From contig NZ_CAJYEB010000051.1 of assembly GCF_913773735.1 (NCBI RefSeq), forward strand, positions 1 through 46,620: a stretch of DNA of 46,620 bases. Direction: 5' to 3'. The stretch comes from an uncultured Massilia sp. GTDB lineage: Bacteria > Pseudomonadota > Gammaproteobacteria > Burkholderiales > Burkholderiaceae_D. Of this stretch, positions 6,910 to 17,598 are shown one piece after another. The position numbers and the translations under genes are program-made. The notes beneath the pieces were generated by a model. The model was given only the letters and a program-made list of their open reading frames with translations, was not told the DNA's origin and ran no database searches. The number at the start of each line of letters is the position of its first letter. Positions within the stretch are counted from its first letter, which is position 1.

Positions 6910-8060
6910 TCGGCGGCCCGGACGCCGGCGTCGCCGCGATGCGCCAGGAGCGCGCCGGTCCCGTGGTCTGGACCGGCATCGTGGCCGTCACCTGCCTGCT
7001 GCTGGTGCTGCTCGAGCACATGCTGTGGCTGGTGCTGCCCTTCGTCTTCGGCACCGTCATCTATTACATGCTGCTGGGTCCGATGCAGCGCCTGCTGCGC
7101 GCCGGCTTCACCCGCAACGTCTCGTCCACGCTGGTCTCGATCGGCTTCTTCGGCGCCGCCGGCCTGGTGGCGATGGCGGCGCTGTCCTGGAGCGCCGACC
7201 CCGGCGACGGCGGCGGCTGGCACGAGACCGGCGCGCGCTACCTGGACGGCGGCGTGGCCTTCGTGCGCACCACGATGGCGCTGCTGGAAGCGAAGTTCCC
7301 GATCCTGGCCGAGATGCACCTCACCGCCGTGGTGAACCGCGAATTCTCCGCCTTCACCGACGACTTCGCCCAGCGCTACCTGACCACCATCGTCGTGACG
7401 GCCGCCGGCTGGCTGCCTTCGCTGCTGCTGGCGCCCTTCCTCGCCTTTTTCTTCCTGCGCGACAGCCTGCGCTTCAAGAAATTCCTGGCGCGCGCCGTGC
7501 CGAACGCCTATTTCGAGCGCACGCTGTTCCTGCTGCACCAGGTCGACCAGACCGCGCGCCGCTACTTCGAGGGCCTGCTCAAGCTGACCATCCTCGACAC
7601 CATCGTGCTGGCCCTCGGCCTGTGGGTGATCGGCGTGTCGTCGCCGCTGCTGCTGGGCTTCATCTCGGCCATCCTGGCCTGGGTGCCGTTCGTCGGCTCG
7701 GTGGTCGGCTGCCTGATGGTCGTCATCGTGGCCGCCACCGACGCCCCGGCCAACCCGCTGGTGGCCTACGGCGCCATCGTCGTCTTCATCCTCGCGCGCC
7801 TGCTCGACGACTTCGTGTTCATGCCGCTGACCCTGGGCCGCAGCCTGCACATCCACCCGCTGGTGACGGTGCTGATGATCTTCGTGGGCGGCGCCCTGTC
7901 GGGCGTGGCCGGCCTGATGCTGGTGCTGCCGCTGCTGGGCGTGGTGATGGTGATCGGCGAAACGCTGGGACTGCTGATGACCAATCCGCGCCTGCGGGCG
8001 CGGCACCGGTACGCCAAGGCGTTGCGGGAGAAGCAGGCGAGCGCGGACCTGCGGGTGTGA
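6906..8060 (+). CDS. AI-2E/PerM family transporter
   Basis: The 384-residue membrane protein has the AI-2E transporter family layout: two N-terminal helices (about 18-60), a third near 75-95, a soluble stretch (100-160), then the diagnostic C-terminal helices with PFLAFFFLRD, ILAWVPFVGSVVG and the DDFVFMPLTLGRSLHIHPLVTVLMIFVGG block. Family members include TqsA/YdgG and sodium-coupled exporters, so substrate cannot be assigned. GTG 6906 overlaps the preceding TGA (GTGA) and follows GGAGG at 6897-6901, which supports it over ATG 6939. Coupling to a cyclic-nucleotide-binding protein is unusual. Confidence 0.85.
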   Translation: MIGGPDAGVAAMRQERAGPVVWTGIVAVTCLLLVLLEHMLWLVLPFVFGTVIYYMLLGPMQRLLRAGFTRNVSSTLVSIGFFGAAGLVAMAALSWSADPGDGGGWHETGARYLDGGVAFVRTTMALLEAKFPILAEMHLTAVVNREFSAFTDDFAQRYLTTIVVTAAGWLPSLLLAPFLAFFFLRDSLRFKKFLARAVPNAYFERTLFLLHQVDQTARRYFEGLLKLTILDTIVLALGLWVIGVSSPLLLGFISAILAWVPFVGSVVGCLMVVIVAATDAPANPLVAYGAIVVFILARLLDDFVFMPLTLGRSLHIHPLVTVLMIFVGGALSGVAGLMLVLPLLGVVMVIGETLGLLMTNPRLRARHRYAKALREKQASADLRV

Positions 8061-8093
8061 CGCGGGGGGGCATCCTTGCGCTACACGGCGTAC

Positions 8094-8110
8094 TAACGCG
8101 AACAGCGCCA
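8094..8110 (+). repeat. Solo copy of the IS1595-like terminal repeat
   Basis: These 17 bases are identical to the terminus after the transposase at 192-208, but no transposase sequence lies next to them. TAAAAAAA follows (8111-8118), again merging with a terminator A-tract. This looks like the scar of a deleted or non-autonomous copy. Confidence 0.6.
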
Positions 8111-8111
8111 T

Positions 8112-8140
8112 AAAAAAACCGGAGCAGGCTCCGGTTTTTT
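8112..8140. terminator. Bidirectional intrinsic terminator
   Basis: AACCGGAGC (8117-8125) pairs with GCTCCGGTT (8128-8136) around a 2-nt loop. Seven A residues precede it and six T residues end it, so it can serve both the rightward transporter gene and the leftward ygiQ gene. Confidence 0.88.
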
Positions 8141-8157
8141 CGTCAATGCCAGGCGCC

Positions 8158-10464
<2,307 letters not shown>

Positions 10465-10552
10465 TGGCCGGCATTTTACCGGAAAACTGATTGCCGAGCT
10501 GCGCCACCCCCGAAAAATGGCTTAGTTTTCAATAGCTTGTGGCATCCTGGAT

Positions 10553-10843
10553 TCAGATTCCCATGTTCGCCAGGATATTCCCGAGCTGGCGCAGCGCCGG
10601 TTCCAGCGTCGGGTGCTTCGCCGCGAAGCGGGCCGTGATCTCCTGGCTGCGCGAGGCCAGGCCATAGGTGTTGGCGTCGAGGTTTTCCTCGGCGCGGCGC
10701 TCCAGCAGACGGTTGATGTCGCCGTCGAGCTGGCGCAGCAGCATCTGCAATTCTTCGTCGACCTGGCTGCCGCTGTCGTTGAGGCTGCGGTGCAGGGTCT
10801 TCAGGTGCGCTTTCAGGGTGTCTGCGTTGTTATCGGCTTGCAT
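10553..10843 (-). CDS. DUF4404 family protein
   Basis: This 96-residue acidic helical protein fits DUF4404, with the pattern LHRSLNDSGSQVDEEL at the start and a PTLEPALRQLGNILANMGI tail. It has no signal peptide, membrane helix or catalytic motif. Heptad-like Leu spacing (residues 8-45) suggests a coiled coil or helical bundle. It lies directly upstream of ygiQ on the same strand. Function unknown. Confidence 0.8.
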   Translation of the reverse strand: MQADNNADTLKAHLKTLHRSLNDSGSQVDEELQMLLRQLDGDINRLLERRAEENLDANTYGLASRSQEITARFAAKHPTLEPALRQLGNILANMGI

Positions 10844-10910
10844 GGCTTTCTCACGTCATGATGTTATGACAAAGTGTAACTCCGATGGGGCAGGATTGGC
10901 GCGCAAACAG

Positions 10911-10997
10911 CGTCGTCCCGGCGCAGGCCAGGACCCAATTTTGCATGCATGGCCGGCACGCATGGGATATTGGATCCCGGCCTGCGCCGGGACGACG
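10911..10997. repeat. ERIC-like inverted repeat, copy 1
   Basis: The 29-bp arms at 10911-10939 and 10969-10997 are inverted copies with two mismatches; their cores are CGTCGTCCCGGCGCAGGCC and its complement. A related element is at 27623-27700. It lies between the M3 peptidase stop codon and the DUF4404 gene, and could form one long hairpin in RNA. Confidence 0.8.
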
Positions 10998-11007
10998 TGT
11001 GATGGTG

Positions 11008-13143
11008 TTACTCCCCCGTCAACCCACGCCGCTCCAGCAGCGGCTCGATCTTCGCATCGCGCCCGCGGAAGTTGCGGTACATCTCCATCGCATCCATGGT
11101 GCCGCCGCGCGACAGCAGCAGCTGGCGGAAGCGGTCGCCGTTCTTGCGGCTCAGGCCGCCGTTTTCCTTGAACCACTCGACGGTGTCCGCGTCCAGCTTC
11201 TCGGCCCACAGGTAGCCGTAGTAGCCGGCCGAGTAGCCGCCCGAGAACACGTGCGAGAAATAGGTGGTGCGGTAGCGCGGCGGGACCAGCGGGAAGTCGA
11301 CGCCGGCCTTGTGCAGCGCGTCGGCCTCGAACGCCAGCACGTCGGACGGGATCGCGGTGGCGCCGAGCTGGTGCCAGCTCTGGTCGAGGATCGACGCGGC
11401 CAGGTACTCGGTGGTGCGATAGCCTTCGTTGAACTTGCTCGACGCCTGCACCTTGTCCAGCAATTCCTTCGGCATCGGCGCGCCGGTCTGGTAGTGCCTG
11501 GCATAATTGGAGAGAACCTCCGGCCAGGCCATCCACATCTCGTTGACCTGCGACGGGAACTCGACGTAGTCGCGCGGCACGCGGGTGCCCGAGAAGCGCG
11601 GGTATTTCACGTTCGAGAACATGCCGTGCAGCGCATGGCCGAATTCGTGGAACATCGTGCGCACTTCGTCGTAGGTCAGCAGCGTCGGCTCGCCGGCGGC
11701 CGGCTTCGGGATGTTCAGGTGGTTGGCGATGACCGGGTGCGTGCCCAGCAGCGCATTCTGGCCGACGTAGGCGTTCATCCACGCGCCGCCACGCTTGTTG
11801 GCGCGCGCATACGGGTCGTGCAGGAAGATCGCCAGCTGCTTGCCGTCGACGTCGAACACGTCGAACACGCGCACGTCCGGATCGTAGACCGGCAGGTCCT
11901 TGCGTTCCTTGAAGGTGATGCCGTATTCCTTGGTGGCAGCGAAGAACACGCCGTCGACCAGCACGCGGTTGAATTCGAAGTACGGGCGCAGCTGGTTCTG
12001 GTCGAAGGCGTAGCGGGCCTGGCGCACCTTGTCGCTGTAGTAGTTCCAGTCCCAGGCGGCGGCCTGGAACTTGCCCGATGCGTTGCCGTCGGCATCGATG
12101 GCCTTCTGGATCTCGGCCGCCTCTTTCTTCGCGTTGTTCACGGCCGGCCTGGCGAATTCGGCCAGCAGGCTGTTGACGGCGCCGGTGGTCTTGGCGGTCT
12201 GGTCTTCCAGCATGTAGGCGGCGTGGCTCGGGTAGCCCAGCAGCGCGGCGCGCTCCGCGCGCGCCCTGGCCAGGTCCAGCACCACGTTGCGGTTGTCGTA
12301 CGCTCCGCCGTGGCTGCCGCGCGCCAGCGAGGTCGCCAGCAGTTTTTCGCGGGTGGCGCGGTTGGTCAGCACCGACAGCGGCGCCTGCTGGGTGGTGTTC
12401 ACGACCGGGATCACGAACTTGCCGTCCAGGCCGCGCTTTTTCGCCTCGGCGGCGGCGACGTCGATCGCCTTGTCCGACATGCCGGCCAGTTCGGCGCGGG
12501 TATCGACCACCAGCGCCGAGGCATTCGCTTCCTTCAGCACGTTCTGGCTGAACTGGGTCTGCAGGGCGGCGATCTTCGTGTTGTAGGCCTTCAGCTTTTC
12601 CTTGTCGGCGCTGGAGAGCCTGGCGCCGGCGCGCACGAAGTCGGTGTGGTAGCGCTCCAGCAGGTACTTCGATTCGGCATCGAGGCGCAGCTTGTCGCGC
12701 TTGTCGTACAGGGCCTGGACGCGCTTGTACAGCGTCTCGTTCAGGCGGATCCGGTCGTTGTGCGCCGCCAGTTTCGGGGCCAGGTCCTTGTCCAGGGCAT
12801 TCAGGGTGTCGTTCGTGTTGGCGCCCACCAGGCTCGAGAACACGGTCGAGACGCGGTTCAGCAGCTGGCCCGCGCGTTCCATCGCGACGATGGTGTTCTC
12901 GAAGGTCGGCGCGGCCTTGTTATCGGCGATGGCGTCGATCTCCAGCGCGTGCTGGCGCATGCCTTCCGCGAACGCCGGCGCGAAGTCCTCGTTCTTGATC
13001 TTGTCGAAGGCCGGGTACTGGAACGGCAGGGTGCTCGGCTTGGCGAACGGGTTCGATGCCGGCAGCATCGAGGCCGGTTCGGCATGGGCGAAGGTGGCGC
13101 AAGCCGCGGTAACGGCGATGGCCAGGAAGTGGGAACGGTGCAT
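11008..13143 (-). CDS. Periplasmic M3 family oligopeptidase (Dcp-like)
   Basis: The 711-residue zinc peptidase has the M3 motif HEFGH at 499-503 and a downstream Glu ligand near E528. The C-terminal substrate-binding signature YRTTYFSHVFSGGYSAGYYGYLW is present. The start ATG 13143 gives MHRSHFLAIAVTAACATFAHA, a clear signal peptide. The product should be exported and act on short peptides in the periplasm, like dipeptidyl carboxypeptidase. Length is close to that of Dcp (about 680) plus the signal. A GGAG site lies about 10 bases before the start. Earlier in-frame codons up to 13305 give only non-natural GC-rich sequence. Oligopeptidase A is the alternative, but that enzyme is cytoplasmic. 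Confidence 0.9.
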   Translation of the reverse strand: MHRSHFLAIAVTAACATFAHAEPASMLPASNPFAKPSTLPFQYPAFDKIKNEDFAPAFAEGMRQHALEIDAIADNKAAPTFENTIVAMERAGQLLNRVSTVFSSLVGANTNDTLNALDKDLAPKLAAHNDRIRLNETLYKRVQALYDKRDKLRLDAESKYLLERYHTDFVRAGARLSSADKEKLKAYNTKIAALQTQFSQNVLKEANASALVVDTRAELAGMSDKAIDVAAAEAKKRGLDGKFVIPVVNTTQQAPLSVLTNRATREKLLATSLARGSHGGAYDNRNVVLDLARARAERAALLGYPSHAAYMLEDQTAKTTGAVNSLLAEFARPAVNNAKKEAAEIQKAIDADGNASGKFQAAAWDWNYYSDKVRQARYAFDQNQLRPYFEFNRVLVDGVFFAATKEYGITFKERKDLPVYDPDVRVFDVFDVDGKQLAIFLHDPYARANKRGGAWMNAYVGQNALLGTHPVIANHLNIPKPAAGEPTLLTYDEVRTMFHEFGHALHGMFSNVKYPRFSGTRVPRDYVEFPSQVNEMWMAWPEVLSNYARHYQTGAPMPKELLDKVQASSKFNEGYRTTEYLAASILDQSWHQLGATAIPSDVLAFEADALHKAGVDFPLVPPRYRTTYFSHVFSGGYSAGYYGYLWAEKLDADTVEWFKENGGLSRKNGDRFRQLLLSRGGTMDAMEMYRNFRGRDAKIEPLLERRGLTGE

Positions 13144-13260
13144 TCTGAAGCTCTCCGGAGGTTGATCGGACCGGACCATGCTCGTGGCACGGCGCGGTCT
13201 CTTCTTGTGCGGCGCCCGGCGCGCGGCGGCAGGCGCGCCGCGCAACGTGCGGACATGAAA

Positions 13261-13294
13261 GAACGCCGCCGGGGCTGGCCCGGCGGATCGTTCT
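13261..13294 (-). terminator. Hairpin, probable terminator of the FG-GAP gene
   Basis: CCGCCGGG (13266-13273) and CCCGGCGG (13279-13286) form an 8-bp stem with a 5-nt loop, with GAACG/CGTTC flanking complementarity. Read leftward the stem is followed by a moderately T-rich run (CGTTCTTTC). It lies about 75 bp beyond the FG-GAP gene stop. Confidence 0.5.
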
Positions 13295-13368
13295 CGCAAG
13301 ATCATAGCAGGGATATTGCCCTACCGTTACACCGGAATGGCGGCCATCCCTTGTCTAGACAGGCGCCG

Positions 13369-15315
13369 TCACGCGCCGTAGGGCGTGAACGCGAAGCCGT
13401 TCGAAAGCACGCCGACCAGCGCCGCCTGGTTCTCGTGGCCTTCGCTGAAGCCGACCAGGACCTCGGCCAGCGTGGCGGCCTTGCTGTCGAGCACACCCGT
13501 CCAGAAGTCGATGCCCGCTTTCTCGCCGGGGCGGTGCAGGACGTTCTCGTACAGCTTCCCGACGATCTCGCGGTTGCCCGGATTGGCGCCGTACACGTCC
13601 TTGAATTCCTGCGCCACGACGAAGCCCCTGGCGACGTCCAGCAGGGACACGCCCTGGTCCATCATCGACATCCAGAAGCCGAGCCCGGCCTTGTCCGGCG
13701 TGCGGCCGAGCACGGCCTGGTAGACGCGGTAGGCCTGGCCGCCGGTGCCGTCCACGTCGAACGCCATGCCGCCGTCGGCGAACGCCAGGCGCTCGACGTT
13801 GGCCAGGGTATCGGTGCCGTCCGCGCCCGCCAGGTCGCGCACCGTGATCGTCCCCTTGTCGACGCTGACGGCATACGACGCGGCGCCCTTCCCGTACACC
13901 ACCTTGTCCAGGCCGGCGCCACCGTCGATCGTGTTGTCGAGCTTGTTCTGCACGATGCGGTCGTTGGCGGCCGTGGCGGTAATCCGCGCCGGACCCGGCA
14001 GCGCCTGCGTGGCCTGGGCCGTGGTCTGGTAGATCGTGTTGCCGTTGACGTTGATCGACGTGAAGCCCAGGCCGTTCGCCGTCATCACCGGCAGGGTCAG
14101 CACGTTCATGAAATACTGGTCGCCGGCCAGCGCGTTCAGCTGGCCGGCGCGCAGCGCCACCTCGAAGTGGCCGAAGCCGTCGTTGGTCCAGACGATCGGG
14201 GTGTTCGCGCCCGGCAGGTTGTTCATGAACTGGTTGATCACGATGTCCAGGCTGCCGTCGCCGTTCACGTCCATCAGGCGGATGAATTCGCCGGCGCCGA
14301 CCTTGCTGTTCTCGCCCGGCAGGCCCTCGTGGCTGTCCTGGGCCGCGACGTGCGCCTGCGTGTCGCGCACGAAGGTGCCGCCGTCGTTGCGCAGCACGTC
14401 CAGCGCCCAGCCGTCGGCATAGGCATCGCTGGGCGTCGATTCCGACGTCAGCACCAGCAGGTCGCGGTCGCCGTCGCCGTCGATGTCCATGGCGGCGATG
14501 TCGTGCACGATCTGCGTATCGCCGAAATAGCCCTGCGGCAGGTAGGTCATGGCGCCGGCGCTGTAGCCGCTGCCGGTGTTCCAGAACACCAGCGAGCGGT
14601 GTTCCTTGTTATAGGTATTGCCGTCGTTGCCCAGCACCAGGTCGAGGCGGCCGTCGCCGTTCAGGTCGGCGAGCAGCGAGGCCGTCACCCCGATATTGCC
14701 GCTGGCGCGGTTCAGCAGGCCGCCGGCCTGCAGCGGCAGCCCGGCATCCGTCTTCGTGAACCCGCCCTTGCCGTCGCCGAGCAGCACATAGGATTCGGCC
14801 GGGCTGGCCTGGCTGCTCAGGTTGCCGACGAACAGGTCGAGGTGGCCGTCGCCATTGATGTCGCCCGTTGCGGCGCTGTGCGTGAAGTCGGCCACCTGCG
14901 GCAGGCTGGCCGTGGCATCGACGTAGCCGCCGCCGGCCTTGCCGAGCAGCAGGTGATTCTGCTCGCCCGGGAACGGATGGGTATCGTAGCCATGGCCGGC
15001 CACGTACAGGTCGGGCACGCCGTCCTCGTTGAAATCCGCCTGCACGATCTCGCGCGGATGGAGGGTGGAGAACGTGGACGGCAGCAGTTCCGGCGCCGGC
15101 GTGTAGGTGCCGTCGCCCTTGCCCAGCATCAGCACGGCCGGCTGGCCGACCGGATTGGCGCCGAGGAAGGGGTAGTAGGCGCCGAACACCAGGATGTCGG
15201 GAATGCCGTCGCGGTTGGCATCGACGACTTCCGGCACGGCCTGGGCCAGGTTGCTGGTGGTGGTCGTCGTCGTGGTGCGGACGATGCGGAAGTAGTCTTG
15301 GGCGTTGATGACCAT
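13369..15315 (-). CDS. Secreted FG-GAP/VCBS repeat protein with DUF4214 domain
   Basis: The 648-residue protein starts with six calcium-binding FG-GAP motifs of the form DxNxDGxxD at residues 32-40, 94-102, 152-160, 217-225, 277-285 and 349-357. They are about 60 residues apart, which suggests a beta-propeller. A short RTX-like segment follows (TIDGGAGLDKVVYG, about 450-465), then a DUF4214 domain to the end. There is no Sec signal peptide. The layout (Ca-binding repeats, acidic low-Cys composition, C-terminal DUF4214) is typical of type I secretion substrates. A run of seven Thr at 14-20 is encoded by ACC/ACG repeats. The ligand is unknown. The same C-terminal module ends the metalloprotease at 21446-23617. 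Confidence 0.85.
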   Translation of the reverse strand: MVINAQDYFRIVRTTTTTTTSNLAQAVPEVVDANRDGIPDILVFGAYYPFLGANPVGQPAVLMLGKGDGTYTPAPELLPSTFSTLHPREIVQADFNEDGVPDLYVAGHGYDTHPFPGEQNHLLLGKAGGGYVDATASLPQVADFTHSAATGDINGDGHLDLFVGNLSSQASPAESYVLLGDGKGGFTKTDAGLPLQAGGLLNRASGNIGVTASLLADLNGDGRLDLVLGNDGNTYNKEHRSLVFWNTGSGYSAGAMTYLPQGYFGDTQIVHDIAAMDIDGDGDRDLLVLTSESTPSDAYADGWALDVLRNDGGTFVRDTQAHVAAQDSHEGLPGENSKVGAGEFIRLMDVNGDGSLDIVINQFMNNLPGANTPIVWTNDGFGHFEVALRAGQLNALAGDQYFMNVLTLPVMTANGLGFTSINVNGNTIYQTTAQATQALPGPARITATAANDRIVQNKLDNTIDGGAGLDKVVYGKGAASYAVSVDKGTITVRDLAGADGTDTLANVERLAFADGGMAFDVDGTGGQAYRVYQAVLGRTPDKAGLGFWMSMMDQGVSLLDVARGFVVAQEFKDVYGANPGNREIVGKLYENVLHRPGEKAGIDFWTGVLDSKAATLAEVLVGFSEGHENQAALVGVLSNGFAFTPYGA

Positions 15316-15439
15316 GGCGGTGGCTGGCAGGTTGGCGATACGACACGTTGTGCCGCAAGGAAATTACCATTATTTCACGCCGTATTGACGACCTCAAGGC
15401 AGGGCCGTCGCATGATGTGTCAACGCAACTATTCCGGCA

Positions 15440-16030
15440 TCAGGGCGCTTCGCCATCGTCGGCCATCCCGCGCTCGATGCGCCGGTCCGGCACCAGCCAG
15501 ACCACGGCGACGATCGCATACACGAGGAAACCGATGCCCGGATGCGCGCAGGACGCGACCACGCCGACGAGATACAGCGCGATCGACAGCTTGCCCTTCC
15601 AGTCCCGGCCCAGCGCCCGCGCCAGCGCGGCATTCTTCGGATGGCGGAACACGAGCGAGCGCACCAGGATCGAATACGCGATCGACGACATCACGAGCAC
15701 GATGCCGTAGGCCACCGTGGGCCAGGTCTGGAAGTTGTTCTCCCCCATCCAGTTGGTCACGAACGGGATCAGCGAGAGCCAGAACAGCAGGTGCAGATTG
15801 GCCCACAGGATGCCGCCGCTGACTTCCTGCACGGCCTGCAGCAGGTGATGGTGGTTGACCCAGTAGATGCCGACGTACACATAGCTCAGCACATAGCCCA
15901 GGAACAGGGGCCACAGCGGCAACAGGTCGCGGAACTGGGCGCCGTGCGGCACCTTGAGTTCGAGCACCATGATCGTAATGGCGATGGCGATGACGCCGTC
16001 GCTGAAGGCTTCGAGCCTGCTTTTGCCCAT
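15440..16030 (-). CDS. TMEM175 family (DUF1211) potassium-channel-like protein
   Basis: The 196-residue protein starts with the family signature RLEAFSDGVIAIAITIMVLE; the FSDG motif (residues 9-12) lies in the first transmembrane helix. Further helices are near 40-60, 75-95, 105-125, 145-165 and 168-185. Bacterial TMEM175 proteins form tetrameric K+ channels with the first helix as the pore lining. The gene stands alone between the FG-GAP gene and the divergent glycosylation operon. No strong ribosome site precedes ATG 16030. Confidence 0.85.
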   Translation of the reverse strand: MGKSRLEAFSDGVIAIAITIMVLELKVPHGAQFRDLLPLWPLFLGYVLSYVYVGIYWVNHHHLLQAVQEVSGGILWANLHLLFWLSLIPFVTNWMGENNFQTWPTVAYGIVLVMSSIAYSILVRSLVFRHPKNAALARALGRDWKGKLSIALYLVGVVASCAHPGIGFLVYAIVAVVWLVPDRRIERGMADDGEAP

Positions 16031-16177
16031 AGGTCACGCTTGATGAAGGAAGTCGTCGATTGTGGCCGGATCATGCCGGAAACGCTTGGACGGCAACGCC
16101 CTCGTGAGGTCGCCGTTACACCGCCTTGTGAGAGTAATATGTAAATATCTTAACGGCAACATGTCACGCGGAGCGGC

Positions 16178-16183
16178 TATAAT
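16178..16183 (+). promoter_or_regulatory. Candidate -10 box of the glycosylation operon
   Basis: A perfect TATAAT lies 37 bp before the first ATG of the operon. No good -35 element is spaced correctly, so an activator might be needed. Confidence 0.4.
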
Positions 16184-16220
16184 CTCCGGTCGAGCAATTG
16201 CTGAAGAAACGAACGGTTCC

Positions 16221-17210
16221 ATGAGCGCCCATCCCGACCCGCTGTCCCTTTCCGGCCACGACGCGCCGTCCGATGCGCCGCGCGTCGCCGTCATCGTACC
16301 CTGCTATAACGAGGCGCTGACCATCGCCCAGATCGTCCGCGATTTCCGCACCCACCTGCCGCATGCCCGCATCTATGTGTTCGACAATAATTCGACCGAC
16401 GATACGACCCGCGTCGCGCGCGACGCCGGTGCGATCGTGCGTACCGTGACCATGCAGGGCAAGGGCAGCGTGGTGCGGCGCATGTTCGCCGACGTCGAGG
16501 CCGATGCCTATATCATGATCGACGGCGACGGCACCTATGATGCGGGCGCCGCGCCGCGCCTGGTCGACAAGCTGGTGCGCGACAACCTCGACATGGTGGT
16601 GGGCGCACGTGTCAGCACCGAGCAGGCCGCCTACCGTTTCGGCCACCGCGCCGGCAACACGATGCTCACCGGCTTCCTGTCCATCATCTTCGGCCGCACC
16701 TTCACCGACATCCTGTCCGGCTACCGCGTGTTCTCGCGCCGCTACGTGAAATCGTTCGCCGCGCATTCGTCCGGATTCGAGATCGAGACGGAACTGACGG
16801 TGCACGCGCTGGAGCTGCGCATGCCGGTCGCCGAGGTGGAAACGGTGTACGGGTCGCGCCCGGAAGGCTCGGTCAGCAAGCTCAGCACCTATCGCGACGG
16901 CGTGCGCATCCTGCTCACCATCCTGCGCCTGTTCAAGTCGGAAAAGCCGCTGGGCTTCTATTCGATCGCCTTCGCCGTGTTCGCGCTGGCGTCGATCGAC
17001 CTGGCCATCCCGCTGTTCGCCACTTACCTGGAAACGGGCCTGGTGCCGCGCCTGCCGACGGCCGTGCTGTGCGTGGCGCTGATGCTGTTCGGGGTGGTGC
17101 TGCTGGCCTGCGGCATCATCCTCGATGCCGTGACCAAGTCGCGCATCGAGCAGAAACGTTTTTCCTATCTCGCCGTCCCCGCGTTCGACGTCGGCGGCAA
17201 GGATGCATGA
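16221..17210 (+). CDS. Family 2 glycosyltransferase with C-terminal membrane anchor (GtrB-like)
   Basis: This 329-residue protein has a GT-A fold: VAVIVPCYNE (22-31) binds the nucleotide sugar, and DGDG (101-104) is the metal-binding DxD-type motif. The core resembles dolichol/polyprenyl-phosphate sugar transferases. Two hydrophobic helices near residues 250-275 and 280-310 anchor it in the inner membrane. Such proteins load a sugar onto undecaprenyl phosphate. It overlaps the GtrA gene by 8 bp and precedes a GT-C-like gene, matching the three-part Gtr arrangement. The start ATG 16221 opens a natural sequence; upstream in-frame codons do not. The donor sugar is unknown. Confidence 0.88.
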   Translation: MSAHPDPLSLSGHDAPSDAPRVAVIVPCYNEALTIAQIVRDFRTHLPHARIYVFDNNSTDDTTRVARDAGAIVRTVTMQGKGSVVRRMFADVEADAYIMIDGDGTYDAGAAPRLVDKLVRDNLDMVVGARVSTEQAAYRFGHRAGNTMLTGFLSIIFGRTFTDILSGYRVFSRRYVKSFAAHSSGFEIETELTVHALELRMPVAEVETVYGSRPEGSVSKLSTYRDGVRILLTILRLFKSEKPLGFYSIAFAVFALASIDLAIPLFATYLETGLVPRLPTAVLCVALMLFGVVLLACGIILDAVTKSRIEQKRFSYLAVPAFDVGGKDA

Positions 17211-17589
17211 GGCCTTGCGCCAGCTGGGCAGCTTCGCGCTCGCGGGCGCCCTCGGCTTCGTGGTCGACGTCGGCGTGCTGTATGGCGCGATGGCGCTGGG
17301 CGCCGGCTGGATCCTCGGGCGCCTGCTGTCCTTCGTGGCGGCGGCCTATTCGACCTGGCGCTTCAACCGGCGTTTCACCTTTGCCGCCACCGCCTCTCCC
17401 TGGCGCGAATGGTGGCGCTACCTGGCCAGCATGACGGGTGGGATGCTGATCAATTTCCTCGTTTATAGCCTGGCCTTGTCGCTGCTGCCGGCCGCCTGGT
17501 GGGCGCCCGGCCTGGCGGTCGGATGCGGCTCCGCCGCGGGGCTGGTCGTCAATTTCGCCAGCGCCAAGCTGTTCATCTTCAAGTCCTGA
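17203..17589 (+). CDS. GtrA family membrane protein (putative lipid-linked sugar flippase)
   Basis: The 128-residue protein has four transmembrane helices and the GtrA pattern: F.LAGALGFVVDVGVLY near the N-terminus, FNRRFTF after helix two, and a C-terminal helix ending NFASAKLFIFK. GtrA proteins are thought to move undecaprenyl-phosphate-linked sugars across the inner membrane. ATG 17203 overlaps the preceding gene by 8 bp. Confidence 0.92.
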   Translation: MHEALRQLGSFALAGALGFVVDVGVLYGAMALGAGWILGRLLSFVAAAYSTWRFNRRFTFAATASPWREWWRYLASMTGGMLINFLVYSLALSLLPAAWWAPGLAVGCGSAAGLVVNFASAKLFIFKS

Positions 17590-17598
17590 AAGATCATC

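Noticed and set aside
10885..15822. A 1645-residue open frame on the plus strand
   Set aside because: It lies antisense to the M3 peptidase and FG-GAP genes, its translation is His/Val/Arg/Gln-rich without any domain, and the opposite strand has clear families. GC-rich codons leave such frames open by chance.
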